The notes below the pieces were generated by a model. The model did not search any database. It worked only from the letters and a program-made list of their open reading frames with translations, and was not told the origin of the DNA. DNA of 6,506 nucleotides from Caldifarciminota bacterium (GTDB lineage: Bacteria > Hydrothermota > Tepidihabitantia > Tepidihabitantales > Tepidihabitantaceae), in contig DSBX01000358.1 of NCBI GenBank assembly GCA_011049385.1, positions 1 through 6,506 on the forward strand, written 5' to 3'. Below, piece by piece: positions 1 through 5,725 of the stretch. Both the position numbers and the translations under genes were made by a program. Numbering within the stretch: position 1 is the first letter of the stretch; the number at the start of each line of letters is the position of its first letter.

Positions 1-540
1 GAGCCGGGCCACATCGAAGTCCCGACCGGTCTTGCGGCGCTCGATTTCGGCCAGCGCCTGCTCGACTTCGGGCCGGAGTTCGGAGTCCGGGTAGAGCAGG
101 AGGAAGTCGGAGAGCAGTTCCTGCGCCTTGTTCAGGGGCTGTTGGTCCCGCGCACCGGCCGGGGCCGAGCGGAGCCAGGCCAGGCCGAGCTTGTAGTTGG
201 CATCCTGCTGATAGCGGGCGTTGGGAAAGCTCCGCAGGTAGAACTCGTATTCGACCTGCGCTTCGTGGTAGTCGCCGCGTCGGAAGTGGCTTTCGGCCAG
301 CCAGTACTGGGCGTCGGCGGCTTCGCGACTGCCCGGGAAGTTGAAGATGACCCAGGTGAGCGCTTCCTCGGCCTGGGCAAAGCGGCCGGCTTCGAACGCG
401 ACCAGCGCGGAATCGAGGGCGGCCGCGGAGTTGCCCGGGCCCTTGAAGGCGGCCCGTTTCGGACAGCCGGCGGCGATGAGGAGCATCGCGGCCAGCGCGG
501 GCAGGAGAAGCAGGACCGGGCGCGGCCGGGCGCGTGTCAT
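1..540 (-). CDS. bamD: BamD-like outer-membrane assembly lipoprotein (TPR), 3' end beyond window
   Basis: The visible 180 codons are open from the ATG at 540 to the window edge, so the C-terminus is missing. The N-terminus is a lipoprotein signal: Arg-rich start, Leu/Ala-rich core at residues 9-25, then A-A-G-Cys26 as the lipobox (Ala at -3 is slightly off consensus). Residues about 40-170 form helical TPR-type repeats with 'F-P-G-S', 'F-P-N-A' and 'Y-P-D-S' turns and 'YWLAESHFRRGDY'. The third repeat contains 'RDQQPLNKAQELLSDF', resembling the segment of BamD proteins where an Arg-Asp-Gln turn precedes a repeat. BamD is the periplasmic-face lipoprotein of the BAM complex that inserts beta-barrel proteins in the outer membrane. 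The ATG overlaps the stop of the upstream pnp gene (ATGA) and has no spaced Shine-Dalgarno, so translation is probably coupled. A generic TPR lipoprotein of the YbgF/CpoB type is the alternative. Confidence 0.8.
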   Translation of the reverse strand, partial: MTRARPRPVLLLLPALAAMLLIAAGCPKRAAFKGPGNSAAALDSALVAFEAGRFAQAEEALTWVIFNFPGSREAADAQYWLAESHFRRGDYHEAQVEYEFYLRSFPNARYQQDANYKLGLAWLRSAPAGARDQQPLNKAQELLSDFLLLYPDSELRPEVEQALAEIERRKTGRDFDVARL

Positions 541-1361
541 CCTGCCGGCGCCATTCTGCCGGCTGTTGCGACCACGAGCCGGGTGAGTTTGGGCTCGGCT
601 TCGGCGGCGACGCGCAGGACCTCGGGCAAATCCACCGGGCGCATCGCGTCGGGCAGGCCCATATCGGTCACGACCGAGAGGCCGAGTACCGCAAGCCCGG
701 CGTGGCGGGCAACGATGACCTCGGGTACGGTTGACATCCCGACCAGGTCCGCGCCGATGATGCGGACCCAGCGGTACTCGGCGCCGGTTTCGAGGTTCGG
801 GCCGGTGACCCAGGCGTAGACGCCGCGCTTGAGCGGCAGGCCGAGTTCGAGGCCGGTCCGGGCGGCGAGTTCGACCAGTTCCGGGGTGTAGACCGCGTGC
901 ATGTCCGGGAAGCGCGGGCCGAGCGAGTCGTCGTTCGGGCCGCGCAGGGGGTTGTGGCCGGTGAGGTTGATGTGGTCGGTGATGATGCAGATGTCGCCGG
1001 CCCGGAACTGCGGGTTGACCCCGCCCGAGGCGTTGGAAACGATGAGCGTCTCGATGCCGAGTTCCTTCATCACCCGGACCGGGTGGGTGACCGCGTCGAG
1101 CTCGAAGCCCTCGTAGTAGTGGAACCGGCCCTGCATCAGCGCGACCGGCAGGCCGTTGAGATGGCCGAGGACGAGACGACCCTGGTGGCTGGCGACGGTC
1201 GGTTCCGGGAAATGGGGGATGTCGGAATAGGGGATGGCGACCGGGTCGGCAATCTCGTCCGCGAGCCGGGTCAGGCCGGTGCCGAGGATGATGCCGGCCG
1301 CGGGCACGAGCCCGGTCCGGGAGCGGATCGCCGCGGCGCTTTCAAGGGCCCTGGACTTCAC
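537..1361 (-). CDS. punA: Purine nucleoside phosphorylase, trimeric class
   Basis: This enzyme reversibly phosphorolyses purine (deoxy)ribonucleosides to base and (deoxy)ribose-1-phosphate in cytosolic purine salvage. With the GTG at 1361 it has 274 residues, near the usual 270-290 of the trimeric family. Visible motifs are the phosphate loop G-T-G-L (27-30), 'QGRFHYYEG' with Arg79 and His81 (human Arg84/His86), 'SNASGGVNP' with Asn110-Ala111, 'GPNLETGAEYR' with Glu191 (human Glu201), and 'VGMSTVPEVIVARH' with Met209. The residue after Thr232 is Asp233 where human PNP has Asn243, which matters for base specificity. The GTG at 1361 was chosen because it forms a GTGA overlap with the divIVA stop and has GGAG three nt upstream. 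A GTG at 1391 is in frame, would add 10 residues and overlap divIVA by 34 nt, but has no Shine-Dalgarno. The stop overlaps the bamD ATG. MTA phosphorylase is less likely from the motifs. Confidence 0.92.
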   Translation of the reverse strand: MKSRALESAAAIRSRTGLVPAAGIILGTGLTRLADEIADPVAIPYSDIPHFPEPTVASHQGRLVLGHLNGLPVALMQGRFHYYEGFELDAVTHPVRVMKELGIETLIVSNASGGVNPQFRAGDICIITDHINLTGHNPLRGPNDDSLGPRFPDMHAVYTPELVELAARTGLELGLPLKRGVYAWVTGPNLETGAEYRWVRIIGADLVGMSTVPEVIVARHAGLAVLGLSVVTDMGLPDAMRPVDLPEVLRVAAEAEPKLTRLVVATAGRMAPAG

Positions 1362-1858
1362 TGTCTCCGCTTGGCCGATGGTTTCTCCCACTTTTCGACC
1401 AGGGATTGGAACGAAGAGGCGATGCCGCGAATCTGGCTCAGAAGCACGTCACGCTCGTTCTGCAGGCGTTCGACTTCCTGCGCAAGGCGGGCGGCTTCGG
1501 CCTCGGCCTGCTCGACAATCTGCCGGGCCTGTTCTTCGGCCGCGGCGCGCATCGCCCGGCAGTCTTCTTCGGTCTTCCGGCGTTCGTTGACGCACTGTTG
1601 TTCCAGCGCCTCGCGCCGGTCCTCGGCGGTTTTCCGGGCGGTGAGCAGGGTTTCCTTGAGCAGGTCCTCGGTGCGGTGGTACTGGTCCAAGCGGCCGGAG
1701 AGTTCGTCAACCTTCTCGGCCAGCGTGCCGCGGTCCTTACGCAGGGACTCGACCTCACGGGCGACGAGGTCGAGGAAGGCCTGCACCTCGCGGGGCGAAC
1801 AGCCGCGCAACTGGCTCGCGAAGGTCTTCTTGCGTATGTCAATCGGGGTGATGGACAT
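1358..1858 (-). CDS. divIVA: DivIVA-domain coiled-coil protein
   Basis: A 166-residue protein that opens with the DivIVA signature: 'ITPIDIRKKTF' (3-13), then 'LRGCSPREVQAFLDLV' (17-32). In Bacillus subtilis DivIVA, Phe17 and Arg18 form the membrane-touching tip; here these positions are Leu17 and Arg18, so the charge is kept and the aromatic residue is replaced by an aliphatic one. Residues about 33-155 are almost entirely charged heptad-like sequence, predicted as a long parallel coiled coil, and the C-terminus is basic (KPSAKRRQ). Family members bind negatively curved membrane at poles and division sites and recruit partners for division, growth or chromosome positioning. It is the first gene of the divIVA-pnp-bamD operon. 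No Shine-Dalgarno precedes the ATG, and a promoter -10 box ends 8 nt upstream. The family is clear; which process it serves here cannot be read from the sequence. Confidence 0.9.
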   Translation of the reverse strand: MSITPIDIRKKTFASQLRGCSPREVQAFLDLVAREVESLRKDRGTLAEKVDELSGRLDQYHRTEDLLKETLLTARKTAEDRREALEQQCVNERRKTEEDCRAMRAAAEEQARQIVEQAEAEAARLAQEVERLQNERDVLLSQIRGIASSFQSLVEKWEKPSAKRRQ

Positions 1859-1866
1859 CAGTGGGG

Positions 1867-1895
1867 ATTGTATCGGAAAGCGCCCGACGGTTCAA
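1867..1895 (-). promoter_or_regulatory. Sigma-70-type promoter for divIVA-pnp-bamD
   Basis: On the minus strand, TTGAAC (1895-1890) is followed after exactly 17 nt by TACAAT (1872-1867), matching 4 of 6 and 5 of 6 consensus bases. The expected start of transcription, about 7 nt further, is near 1860, only 0-3 nt before the divIVA ATG at 1858. It lies in the 61-nt gap after the stop of the upstream PLP-enzyme gene, so divIVA can be transcribed independently of that gene. Confidence 0.65.
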
Positions 1896-1919
1896 GCCTC
1901 GCGGCAGGACGGCCCGGCC

Positions 1920-3089
1920 TCACGCGAGCGCCTGTTCGAGGTCGGCCCGGATGTCGCCGACGTCCTCGATGCCGACCGAGACCCGAACCAGGCCCTCGGT
2001 TATCCCGGCCTCACAGCGCTGGTCCTCGGTCATTCCGGCGTGGGTCATCGAGGCCGGGTGCTGGATGAGGCTCTCGACCCCGCCCAGGCTGACCGCGAGC
2101 GCGCACAGCCGGGTCGCGTTCATCATCCGCCGGCCGGCGTCGAACCCGCCCCTGAGCTCGAATGATATCACCCCGCCCGGGCCGGACATCTGGCGCCGGG
2201 CCAGTTCGTACTGGGGGTGGCTGGCGAGGCCCGGGAAGTGGACGCGTTCGACCGCGGGATGGCTCTCCAGGAACTCGGCGATCGCCTGCGCGTTCTCGCA
2301 GTGGCGCTGCATCCGCAGGGCGAGCGACTTGATGCCCCGGTGGACGAGGAAGGACTCGAACGGTGACAGCACGCCGCCGTAATGGTTGAGCGCCCGTCGG
2401 TAGAGGCGGTACAGTTCCTCGTCCTTGACGATGATGGCGCCGCCGATGACGTCGGCGTGGCCGTTCAGGAACTTGGTCAGCGAGTGGATGACGACGTCCG
2501 CGCCGAGTCGGAGCGGCTGTTGCAGGATCGGGCTCATGAAGGTGTTGTCCACGATGAGCCGGGCGCCGCGTTCGCGGACCAGGCCGGCCAGCGCGGCGAT
2601 GTCGGATATCGCCAGGGTCGGGTTGCCCGGCGTCTCGATGACGACCAGCTTCGTGGACGGCCGGAAGGCGGCCCGGACCTTGTCGAGGTCGGTCGTGTCC
2701 ACCATCGAGGACTCGACCCCGAAGCGGGACAGGAAATCGGTGAGGAACGTGCAGGTCGGGCCGTAGACCGCCTTCGAGCAGATGACGTGGTCGCCGGCCG
2801 AACCGAGGCCGGCGATGGCGGTGCTGACCGCGGCCATCCCCGAAGCGGTGGCGAGCCCGTGCGTGCCGCCTTCCAGTGCCGCGAGGCAGTCCTCGAACGC
2901 CTTGACGGTCGGGTTCAGCATCCGGGTGTAGATGTAGCCGGTCTCGCGCCCGGCGAAGAGGGCGGCGCCGTGGTCCGCATCGCGGAAGCGGAAGGTGGAA
3001 GTGGCGACAATCGGGGTCACCACCGGCCCCTCGGTCTCGGGCTGTCCGGCGTGCACGCAGTGCGTGGCGGGCTTGTGGTCTGGGTTCAT
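1920..3089 (-). CDS. Cys/Met-metabolism PLP enzyme (cystathionine gamma-synthase / gamma-lyase / methionine gamma-lyase family)
   Basis: This 389-residue protein has the full fold-type I Cys/Met-metabolism signature. Tyr54-Thr-Arg56 contacts the cofactor phosphate of the neighbouring subunit, 'SGMAA' (83-87) and Tyr109 stack around PLP, Asp181 in 'VDNTF' binds the pyridine nitrogen, and Lys206 in 'HSLTKFLNGHADVIGG' is the Schiff-base lysine. 'SLGGVESLIQHPASMTH' (334-350) is the conserved C-terminal substrate loop. These cytosolic tetramers make or split cystathionine or split methionine; members are hard to tell apart by sequence. The Cys that follows the Tyr-Gly of well-studied methionine gamma-lyases ('YGCT') is Pro here ('YGPT'), so lyase activity on methionine is not assured. 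Start: ATG at 3089 with AAAGGA 7 nt upstream; an upstream in-frame start at 3146 would add 19 residues unlike the family. It is monocistronic, divergent from the DUF3108 operon. Confidence 0.9.
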   Translation of the reverse strand: MNPDHKPATHCVHAGQPETEGPVVTPIVATSTFRFRDADHGAALFAGRETGYIYTRMLNPTVKAFEDCLAALEGGTHGLATASGMAAVSTAIAGLGSAGDHVICSKAVYGPTCTFLTDFLSRFGVESSMVDTTDLDKVRAAFRPSTKLVVIETPGNPTLAISDIAALAGLVRERGARLIVDNTFMSPILQQPLRLGADVVIHSLTKFLNGHADVIGGAIIVKDEELYRLYRRALNHYGGVLSPFESFLVHRGIKSLALRMQRHCENAQAIAEFLESHPAVERVHFPGLASHPQYELARRQMSGPGGVISFELRGGFDAGRRMMNATRLCALAVSLGGVESLIQHPASMTHAGMTEDQRCEAGITEGLVRVSVGIEDVGDIRADLEQALA

Positions 3090-3096
3090 CCGGTGT

Positions 3097-3102
3097 TCCT
3101 TT
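3097..3102 (-). promoter_or_regulatory. Ribosome binding site deciding the PLP-enzyme start
   Basis: AAAGGA on the minus strand lies 7 nt before the ATG at 3089. It supports that start over the longer in-frame option at 3146. It is also the only head-of-transcript gene in the window with a conventional Shine-Dalgarno, in contrast to divIVA, the DUF3108 gene and the VWA gene. Confidence 0.7.
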
Positions 3103-3161
3103 CTGCTAGACGCCAGTAAGGATGCCCGGTGTGACGCCGGAGTCAAATTCCCCGGGGGTCG

Positions 3162-3189
3162 TTGACTTGGCGGGTGCGGGCGGTAACAT
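3162..3189 (+). promoter_or_regulatory. Promoter of the DUF3108-manC-rdgB operon
   Basis: TTGACT (3162-3167, 5 of 6 consensus bases), a 16-nt spacer and TAACAT (3184-3189, 4 of 6). The ATG of the first gene is at 3196, six nt after the -10 box, so the predicted transcription start coincides with the A of the ATG. The same TAACAT -10 variant occurs in the promoter before the tRNA pair. Confidence 0.65.
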
Positions 3190-3195
3190 TCGGCG

Positions 3196-3858
3196 ATGTT
3201 TGCGTTTCTGACGATTGTCCTCCTGGCGCTGGCACCGGGGGAGAGGCTCGACTACGACGTCCGGCTCGGCCCGGTTTCGGTCGGCAGGCTGGAGCTGGCG
3301 ACGCTGGACCCGGACACGGTCCGGGGCGACAGCGGCCGCCGCTTCCGGGCGACTATCGAGCTTGCCCTGCCGCTGGTCTTCCGCGCTCGCTACGTGCTCG
3401 ATTCGTGGGCCACACCCGAAGAACTGCTGACCCTGCGCTCGGGCAAGAAGACGGTGGAAACGCGCTATCGGGCGCAGTGGCGCGCGGACTACTTCGATTC
3501 GCTGGCGGTCTACTCCGACGGCGACACCCTGTCGCTCGAGCAGGCGGCCCGGGACCTGCTGACCGCCTGGCAGTACCTGCGCACCCTCCCGCTGGCGACC
3601 GGCGACACCGCCCGGTTCTTCGTCCACAGCGACCGCCGCAGTCAGAACGTGACCGTCGTCGCCCGCGGCCATCGCACCGTCGAGACCGAATGCGGCAGGT
3701 TCCGCGTGCTCGAACTGGCCCAGCTCGGCAGTGGGCTGGTCGGCACGATGCTCCGGTCCGACGACCAGCGCCGCCTGCCGGTGCTCATCCGGACCAGCAT
3801 CACCGGCGTGCCGGTCACCGCGCAACTGCGGGCCATCGGCACCGGGGAGGAAGGATGA
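3196..3858 (+). CDS. DUF3108 family secreted protein
   Basis: A 220-residue protein with a short hydrophobic N-terminus (residues 1-13, ending A-L-A) that looks like an export signal but lacks the usual positive charge. The start cannot be moved upstream because an in-frame TAA lies at 3184. The mature part begins 'GERLDYDVRLGPVSVGRLEL', typical of DUF3108: the family starts with a short beta-rich stretch describing the protein's 'same side' sheet. Further family marks are 'LLTAWQYLRTLPLATGDTAR' (121-140), 'TECGRFRVLEL' (164-174) and 'DDQRRLPVLIRTSI' (189-202), followed by 'VPVTAQL'. Members are predicted periplasmic or envelope proteins of diderm bacteria without an established biochemical role. 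It heads an operon and overlaps manC by 4 nt (ATGA). Family assignment is by recognised motifs; function is unknown. Confidence 0.8.
   Translation: MFAFLTIVLLALAPGERLDYDVRLGPVSVGRLELATLDPDTVRGDSGRRFRATIELALPLVFRARYVLDSWATPEELLTLRSGKKTVETRYRAQWRADYFDSLAVYSDGDTLSLEQAARDLLTAWQYLRTLPLATGDTARFFVHSDRRSQNVTVVARGHRTVETECGRFRVLELAQLGSGLVGTMLRSDDQRRLPVLIRTSITGVPVTAQLRAIGTGEEG
3844..3850 (+). promoter_or_regulatory. Shine-Dalgarno of manC
   Basis: GGGGAGG lies 4 nt before the manC ATG (3855), inside the last codons of the DUF3108 gene. With the ATGA overlap it fixes the manC start and excludes the in-frame upstream extension, which would run through the whole DUF3108 gene in another frame. Confidence 0.7.
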
Positions 3859-4919
3859 GCCTCTACGCGGTCATCCTCTGCGGCGGGCGCGGCGAGCGGT
3901 TCTGGCCCCGCTCGCGCCGCCGTTGCCCCAAGCAGTTCATCAGCCTCTTCGGCTCCACCTCACTCCTTCAACTGACGGACGAGCGGATGCGCGGGCTCTG
4001 TCCCGCGCCGCGCCGGCTCTTCGTTGCGCCCGGCGGCTTTCGTGAACTTGTCGAGCGCCAGGTGCGTCCCCGGCCCGGCAACCTCATCATCGAACCGGCC
4101 GGCCGCAACACCGCGCCGGCGATTGCGCTCGCCGCGGCCCACCTCATCGAGCGCGACCCGGACGCGGTGATGGCGGTCCTGCCCTCGGACCACATCATCA
4201 CCGGCCAACGCGCCTACGAAGCCTCGCTCCGTCTTGCCGTCGCGCAGGCCGGGCGCGGCCGGCTCGTCACCTTCGGCATCCCGCCGACCCGGCCCGACAC
4301 CGGCTACGGCTACGTCCAGCTCGGGCCGAAACTCGGCGGCCGCGGCCGCCTCACCGCGCACCGCGTCGCCGCCTTCCGCGAGAAACCGGACGCGGCCACC
4401 GCGGTCCGCTACGTCAAGTCCGGCGACTACCTCTGGAACAGCGGGATGTTCGTCTGGCGGGCGGACGCGGTCCTCGCCGCCTTCGAACGGCTCCTGCCCG
4501 AGTTCCACGACCGGCTCGCCGCCTGCCGCCGGGCCGGGATGACCGACCGGGCGGTGCGGGCGCTCTACCGCCACGCGCCCGCCATCTCGATAGACTACGC
4601 GATAATGGAAAAGGCCGACAACATCGCGGTCGTCCGCGCCGGCTTCGGCTGGGACGACGTCGGCTCCTGGCTCGCGCTGGAGCGCCACCTGCCGGCAAGC
4701 CCGGGCGGCAACCACTTCCGCGGGCCGGCGGCCGCGCTCGGGGCGGAGAACTGCATCACCGACACCGATACCGGCGTCATCGCCCTGCTCGGGACGCGCG
4801 ACCTCGTTGTCGTCCGCTCCGGCGACGCGGTGCTGGTCGCACACCGCGACGCGCTCGGGCGGATGCGCGAACTGCTCAAACAGCTCGAACTCCTGCCCGC
4901 GGGCCGGAGGGAACTGTGA
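3855..4919 (+). CDS. manC: Mannose-1-phosphate guanylyltransferase
   Basis: This enzyme makes GDP-mannose from mannose-1-phosphate and GTP (EC 2.7.7.13) in the cytosol, supplying mannose, and through it fucose or rhamnose, to surface glycans. The 354 residues contain the whole nucleotidyltransferase signature: 'LCGGRGERFWPRS' (8-20) with the pyrophosphorylase loop, 'PKQF' (25-28), 'EPAGRNTAPAI' (80-90), 'LPSDH' (109-113) whose Asp binds metal, 'TGYGY' (149-153), 'FREKP' (174-178), 'WNSGMFVW' (194-201), 'SIDYAIMEK' (245-253) and 'GWDDVGSW' (265-272). The length fits the short, stand-alone form; there is no C-terminal cupin phosphomannose isomerase domain as in bifunctional ManC/AlgA, so isomerase must come from elsewhere. 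It overlaps the DUF3108 gene (ATGA) before it and rdgB (GTGA) after it. No other glycan gene is visible in the window. Confidence 0.95.
   Translation: MSLYAVILCGGRGERFWPRSRRRCPKQFISLFGSTSLLQLTDERMRGLCPAPRRLFVAPGGFRELVERQVRPRPGNLIIEPAGRNTAPAIALAAAHLIERDPDAVMAVLPSDHIITGQRAYEASLRLAVAQAGRGRLVTFGIPPTRPDTGYGYVQLGPKLGGRGRLTAHRVAAFREKPDAATAVRYVKSGDYLWNSGMFVWRADAVLAAFERLLPEFHDRLAACRRAGMTDRAVRALYRHAPAISIDYAIMEKADNIAVVRAGFGWDDVGSWLALERHLPASPGGNHFRGPAAALGAENCITDTDTGVIALLGTRDLVVVRSGDAVLVAHRDALGRMRELLKQLELLPAGRREL
4906..4911 (+). promoter_or_regulatory. Shine-Dalgarno of rdgB
   Basis: GGAGGG lies 4 nt before the GTG at 4916 within the end of manC. It supports the GTG start, which shares GTGA with the manC stop codon (4917-4919). 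Confidence 0.7.
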
Positions 4920-5614
4920 AGCTCCTCTTCGCCAGCCGCAACACCGGCAAGGTGACGGAAGTCGCCCAACTCCTCGAAGGCACCGGCTGGCGGGTGATGG
5001 GCCTCTCCGCCGCGGGCACGGAGGTCGAACTGGTCGAGAGCGGGATGACTTTCGAAGACAACGCCCGGATGAAAGCCCGGCAGGCCGCGCGGATATTCAA
5101 CGACTGGACCCTGGCCGACGACTCCGGGCTCGAAGTGGATGCGCTGGGCGGAGAGCCGGGCGTCTTTTCCGCCCGCTACGCCGGGCCGAAGGCCGGCGAC
5201 GCGGACCGGGTCCGGCTCCTCCTCGACAAGCTCATCGCGGTGCCGGGCGAGAAACGCACCGCCCGCTTCCGCTGTGTGATGTGCCTGGTGGACCCGGCCG
5301 GCGAAGACCGGCTCTTCGAAGGAAAGGTCGAAGGCACGATATCACACCACCCGCGCGGCACCTCCGGCTTCGGCTACGACCCGGTCTTCATCCCGAAAGG
5401 TGAAGCCCGCACCTTCGCCGAACTCGGGCTCGACCACAAGAACCGCATCAGCCACCGTGCGGTGGCGGTCCGGGCGGTCGTCGCCCATCTCAGGACGAAA
5501 GTCTCGATGCCCGGCTCGGCCAAACCGGCACCGGGACCGGGCGGGCCCGGCCGGTCCGGCGGCACCTCCGGCTTCCCCGGCTTCGGCTACAGCCCGCCCG
5601 ACCTCAGACCTTGA
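4916..5614 (+). CDS. rdgB: RdgB/HAM1 non-canonical purine NTP pyrophosphatase with extra C-terminal tail
   Basis: The enzyme hydrolyses dITP/ITP and XTP to the monophosphate plus pyrophosphate, keeping deaminated purines out of DNA and RNA. Family motifs are complete: 'SRNTGKVTE' (7-15) for substrate and phosphate binding, 'ADDSGLEVDALGG' (67-79) with catalytic Asp69, 'GVFSARYAG' (82-90), 'GTSGFGYDPVF' (148-158) and 'KNRISHRAVA' (175-184). The conserved domain ends near residue 195, the usual total length (E. coli RdgB is 197). Here 37 more residues follow, Gly/Pro/Ser-rich and probably disordered, including 'GTSGF-PGF-GYSP' (216-227), which resembles the active-site loop at 148-156 also at DNA level. 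The start is GTG at 4916, overlapping the manC stop. It is the last gene of the operon; its stop codon lies inside the -35 box of the tRNA promoter. Confidence 0.94.
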   Translation: MKLLFASRNTGKVTEVAQLLEGTGWRVMGLSAAGTEVELVESGMTFEDNARMKARQAARIFNDWTLADDSGLEVDALGGEPGVFSARYAGPKAGDADRVRLLLDKLIAVPGEKRTARFRCVMCLVDPAGEDRLFEGKVEGTISHHPRGTSGFGYDPVFIPKGEARTFAELGLDHKNRISHRAVAVRAVVAHLRTKVSMPGSAKPAPGPGGPGRSGGTSGFPGFGYSPPDLRP

Positions 5615-5639
5615 ACCCGGCCGGCGGCTCGGGTAACAT
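5611..5639 (+). promoter_or_regulatory. Promoter of the tRNA-Pro / tRNA-Arg pair
   Basis: TTGAAC (5611-5616), 17-nt spacer, TAACAT (5634-5639). The predicted transcription start is near 5646, about 4 nt before the 5' end of tRNA-Pro. The -35 box overlaps the rdgB stop codon (5612-5614). The -35 is identical to that of the divIVA promoter and the -10 to that of the DUF3108 promoter. Confidence 0.6.
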
Positions 5640-5649
5640 ATCGCGGTTA

Positions 5650-5724
5650 CGGGGAGTAGCGCAGCCAGGTTAGCGCACCACGCTTGGGACGTGGGGGTCG
5701 CAGGTTCGAATCCTGCCTCCCCGA
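5650..5724 (+). tRNA. tRNA-Pro (anticodon TGG)
   Basis: A complete cloverleaf. The acceptor stem CGGGGAG (5650-5656) pairs with CTCCCCG (5717-5723), with discriminator A5724. D-stem GCGC/GCGC is at 5659-5662 and 5673-5676. The anticodon stem CCACG/CGTGG is at 5678-5682 and 5690-5694, with loop CTTGGGA and anticodon TGG at 5685-5687. The T-arm GCAGG-TTCGAAT-CCTGC is at 5700-5716. C1:G72 with A73 is the usual bacterial proline identity set. CCA is not encoded, so it must be added by nucleotidyltransferase. Confidence 0.96.
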
Positions 5725-5725
5725 T

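Noticed and set aside
142..819. Plus-strand open frame opposite bamD/pnp
   Set aside because: The opposite strand encodes clear BamD and PNP motifs; this frame is a G+C-driven shadow.
897..2165. Long plus-strand open frame of 422 codons
   Set aside because: It is antisense to pnp, divIVA and part of the PLP-enzyme gene, crosses their boundaries, has Arg/Ser/Val-biased low-information sequence and no recognisable motif. Long shadow frames are expected at about 70% G+C.
2382..3119. Plus-strand open frame opposite the PLP enzyme
   Set aside because: The translation is Asp/Arg/Gly/Val-rich without domain signal, while the minus strand carries an intact PLP-enzyme active site.
3162..3854. Possible 230-residue N-terminal extension of ManC
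   Set aside because: The upstream in-frame sequence is Arg/Pro/Gly-rich and overlaps the DUF3108 gene in another frame. The ATG at 3855 has a Shine-Dalgarno and begins directly with the ManC N-terminal motif.
3960..4844. Minus-strand open frame of 294 codons opposite manC
   Set aside because: manC motifs are complete on the plus strand. The reverse frame has Val/Asp/Arg/Gly bias and no recognised features.
5615..5633. G+C-rich stretch after rdgB as an intrinsic terminator
   Set aside because: It has local CCGG palindromes but no stable stem followed by a T-tract, and it is the spacer of the tRNA promoter.
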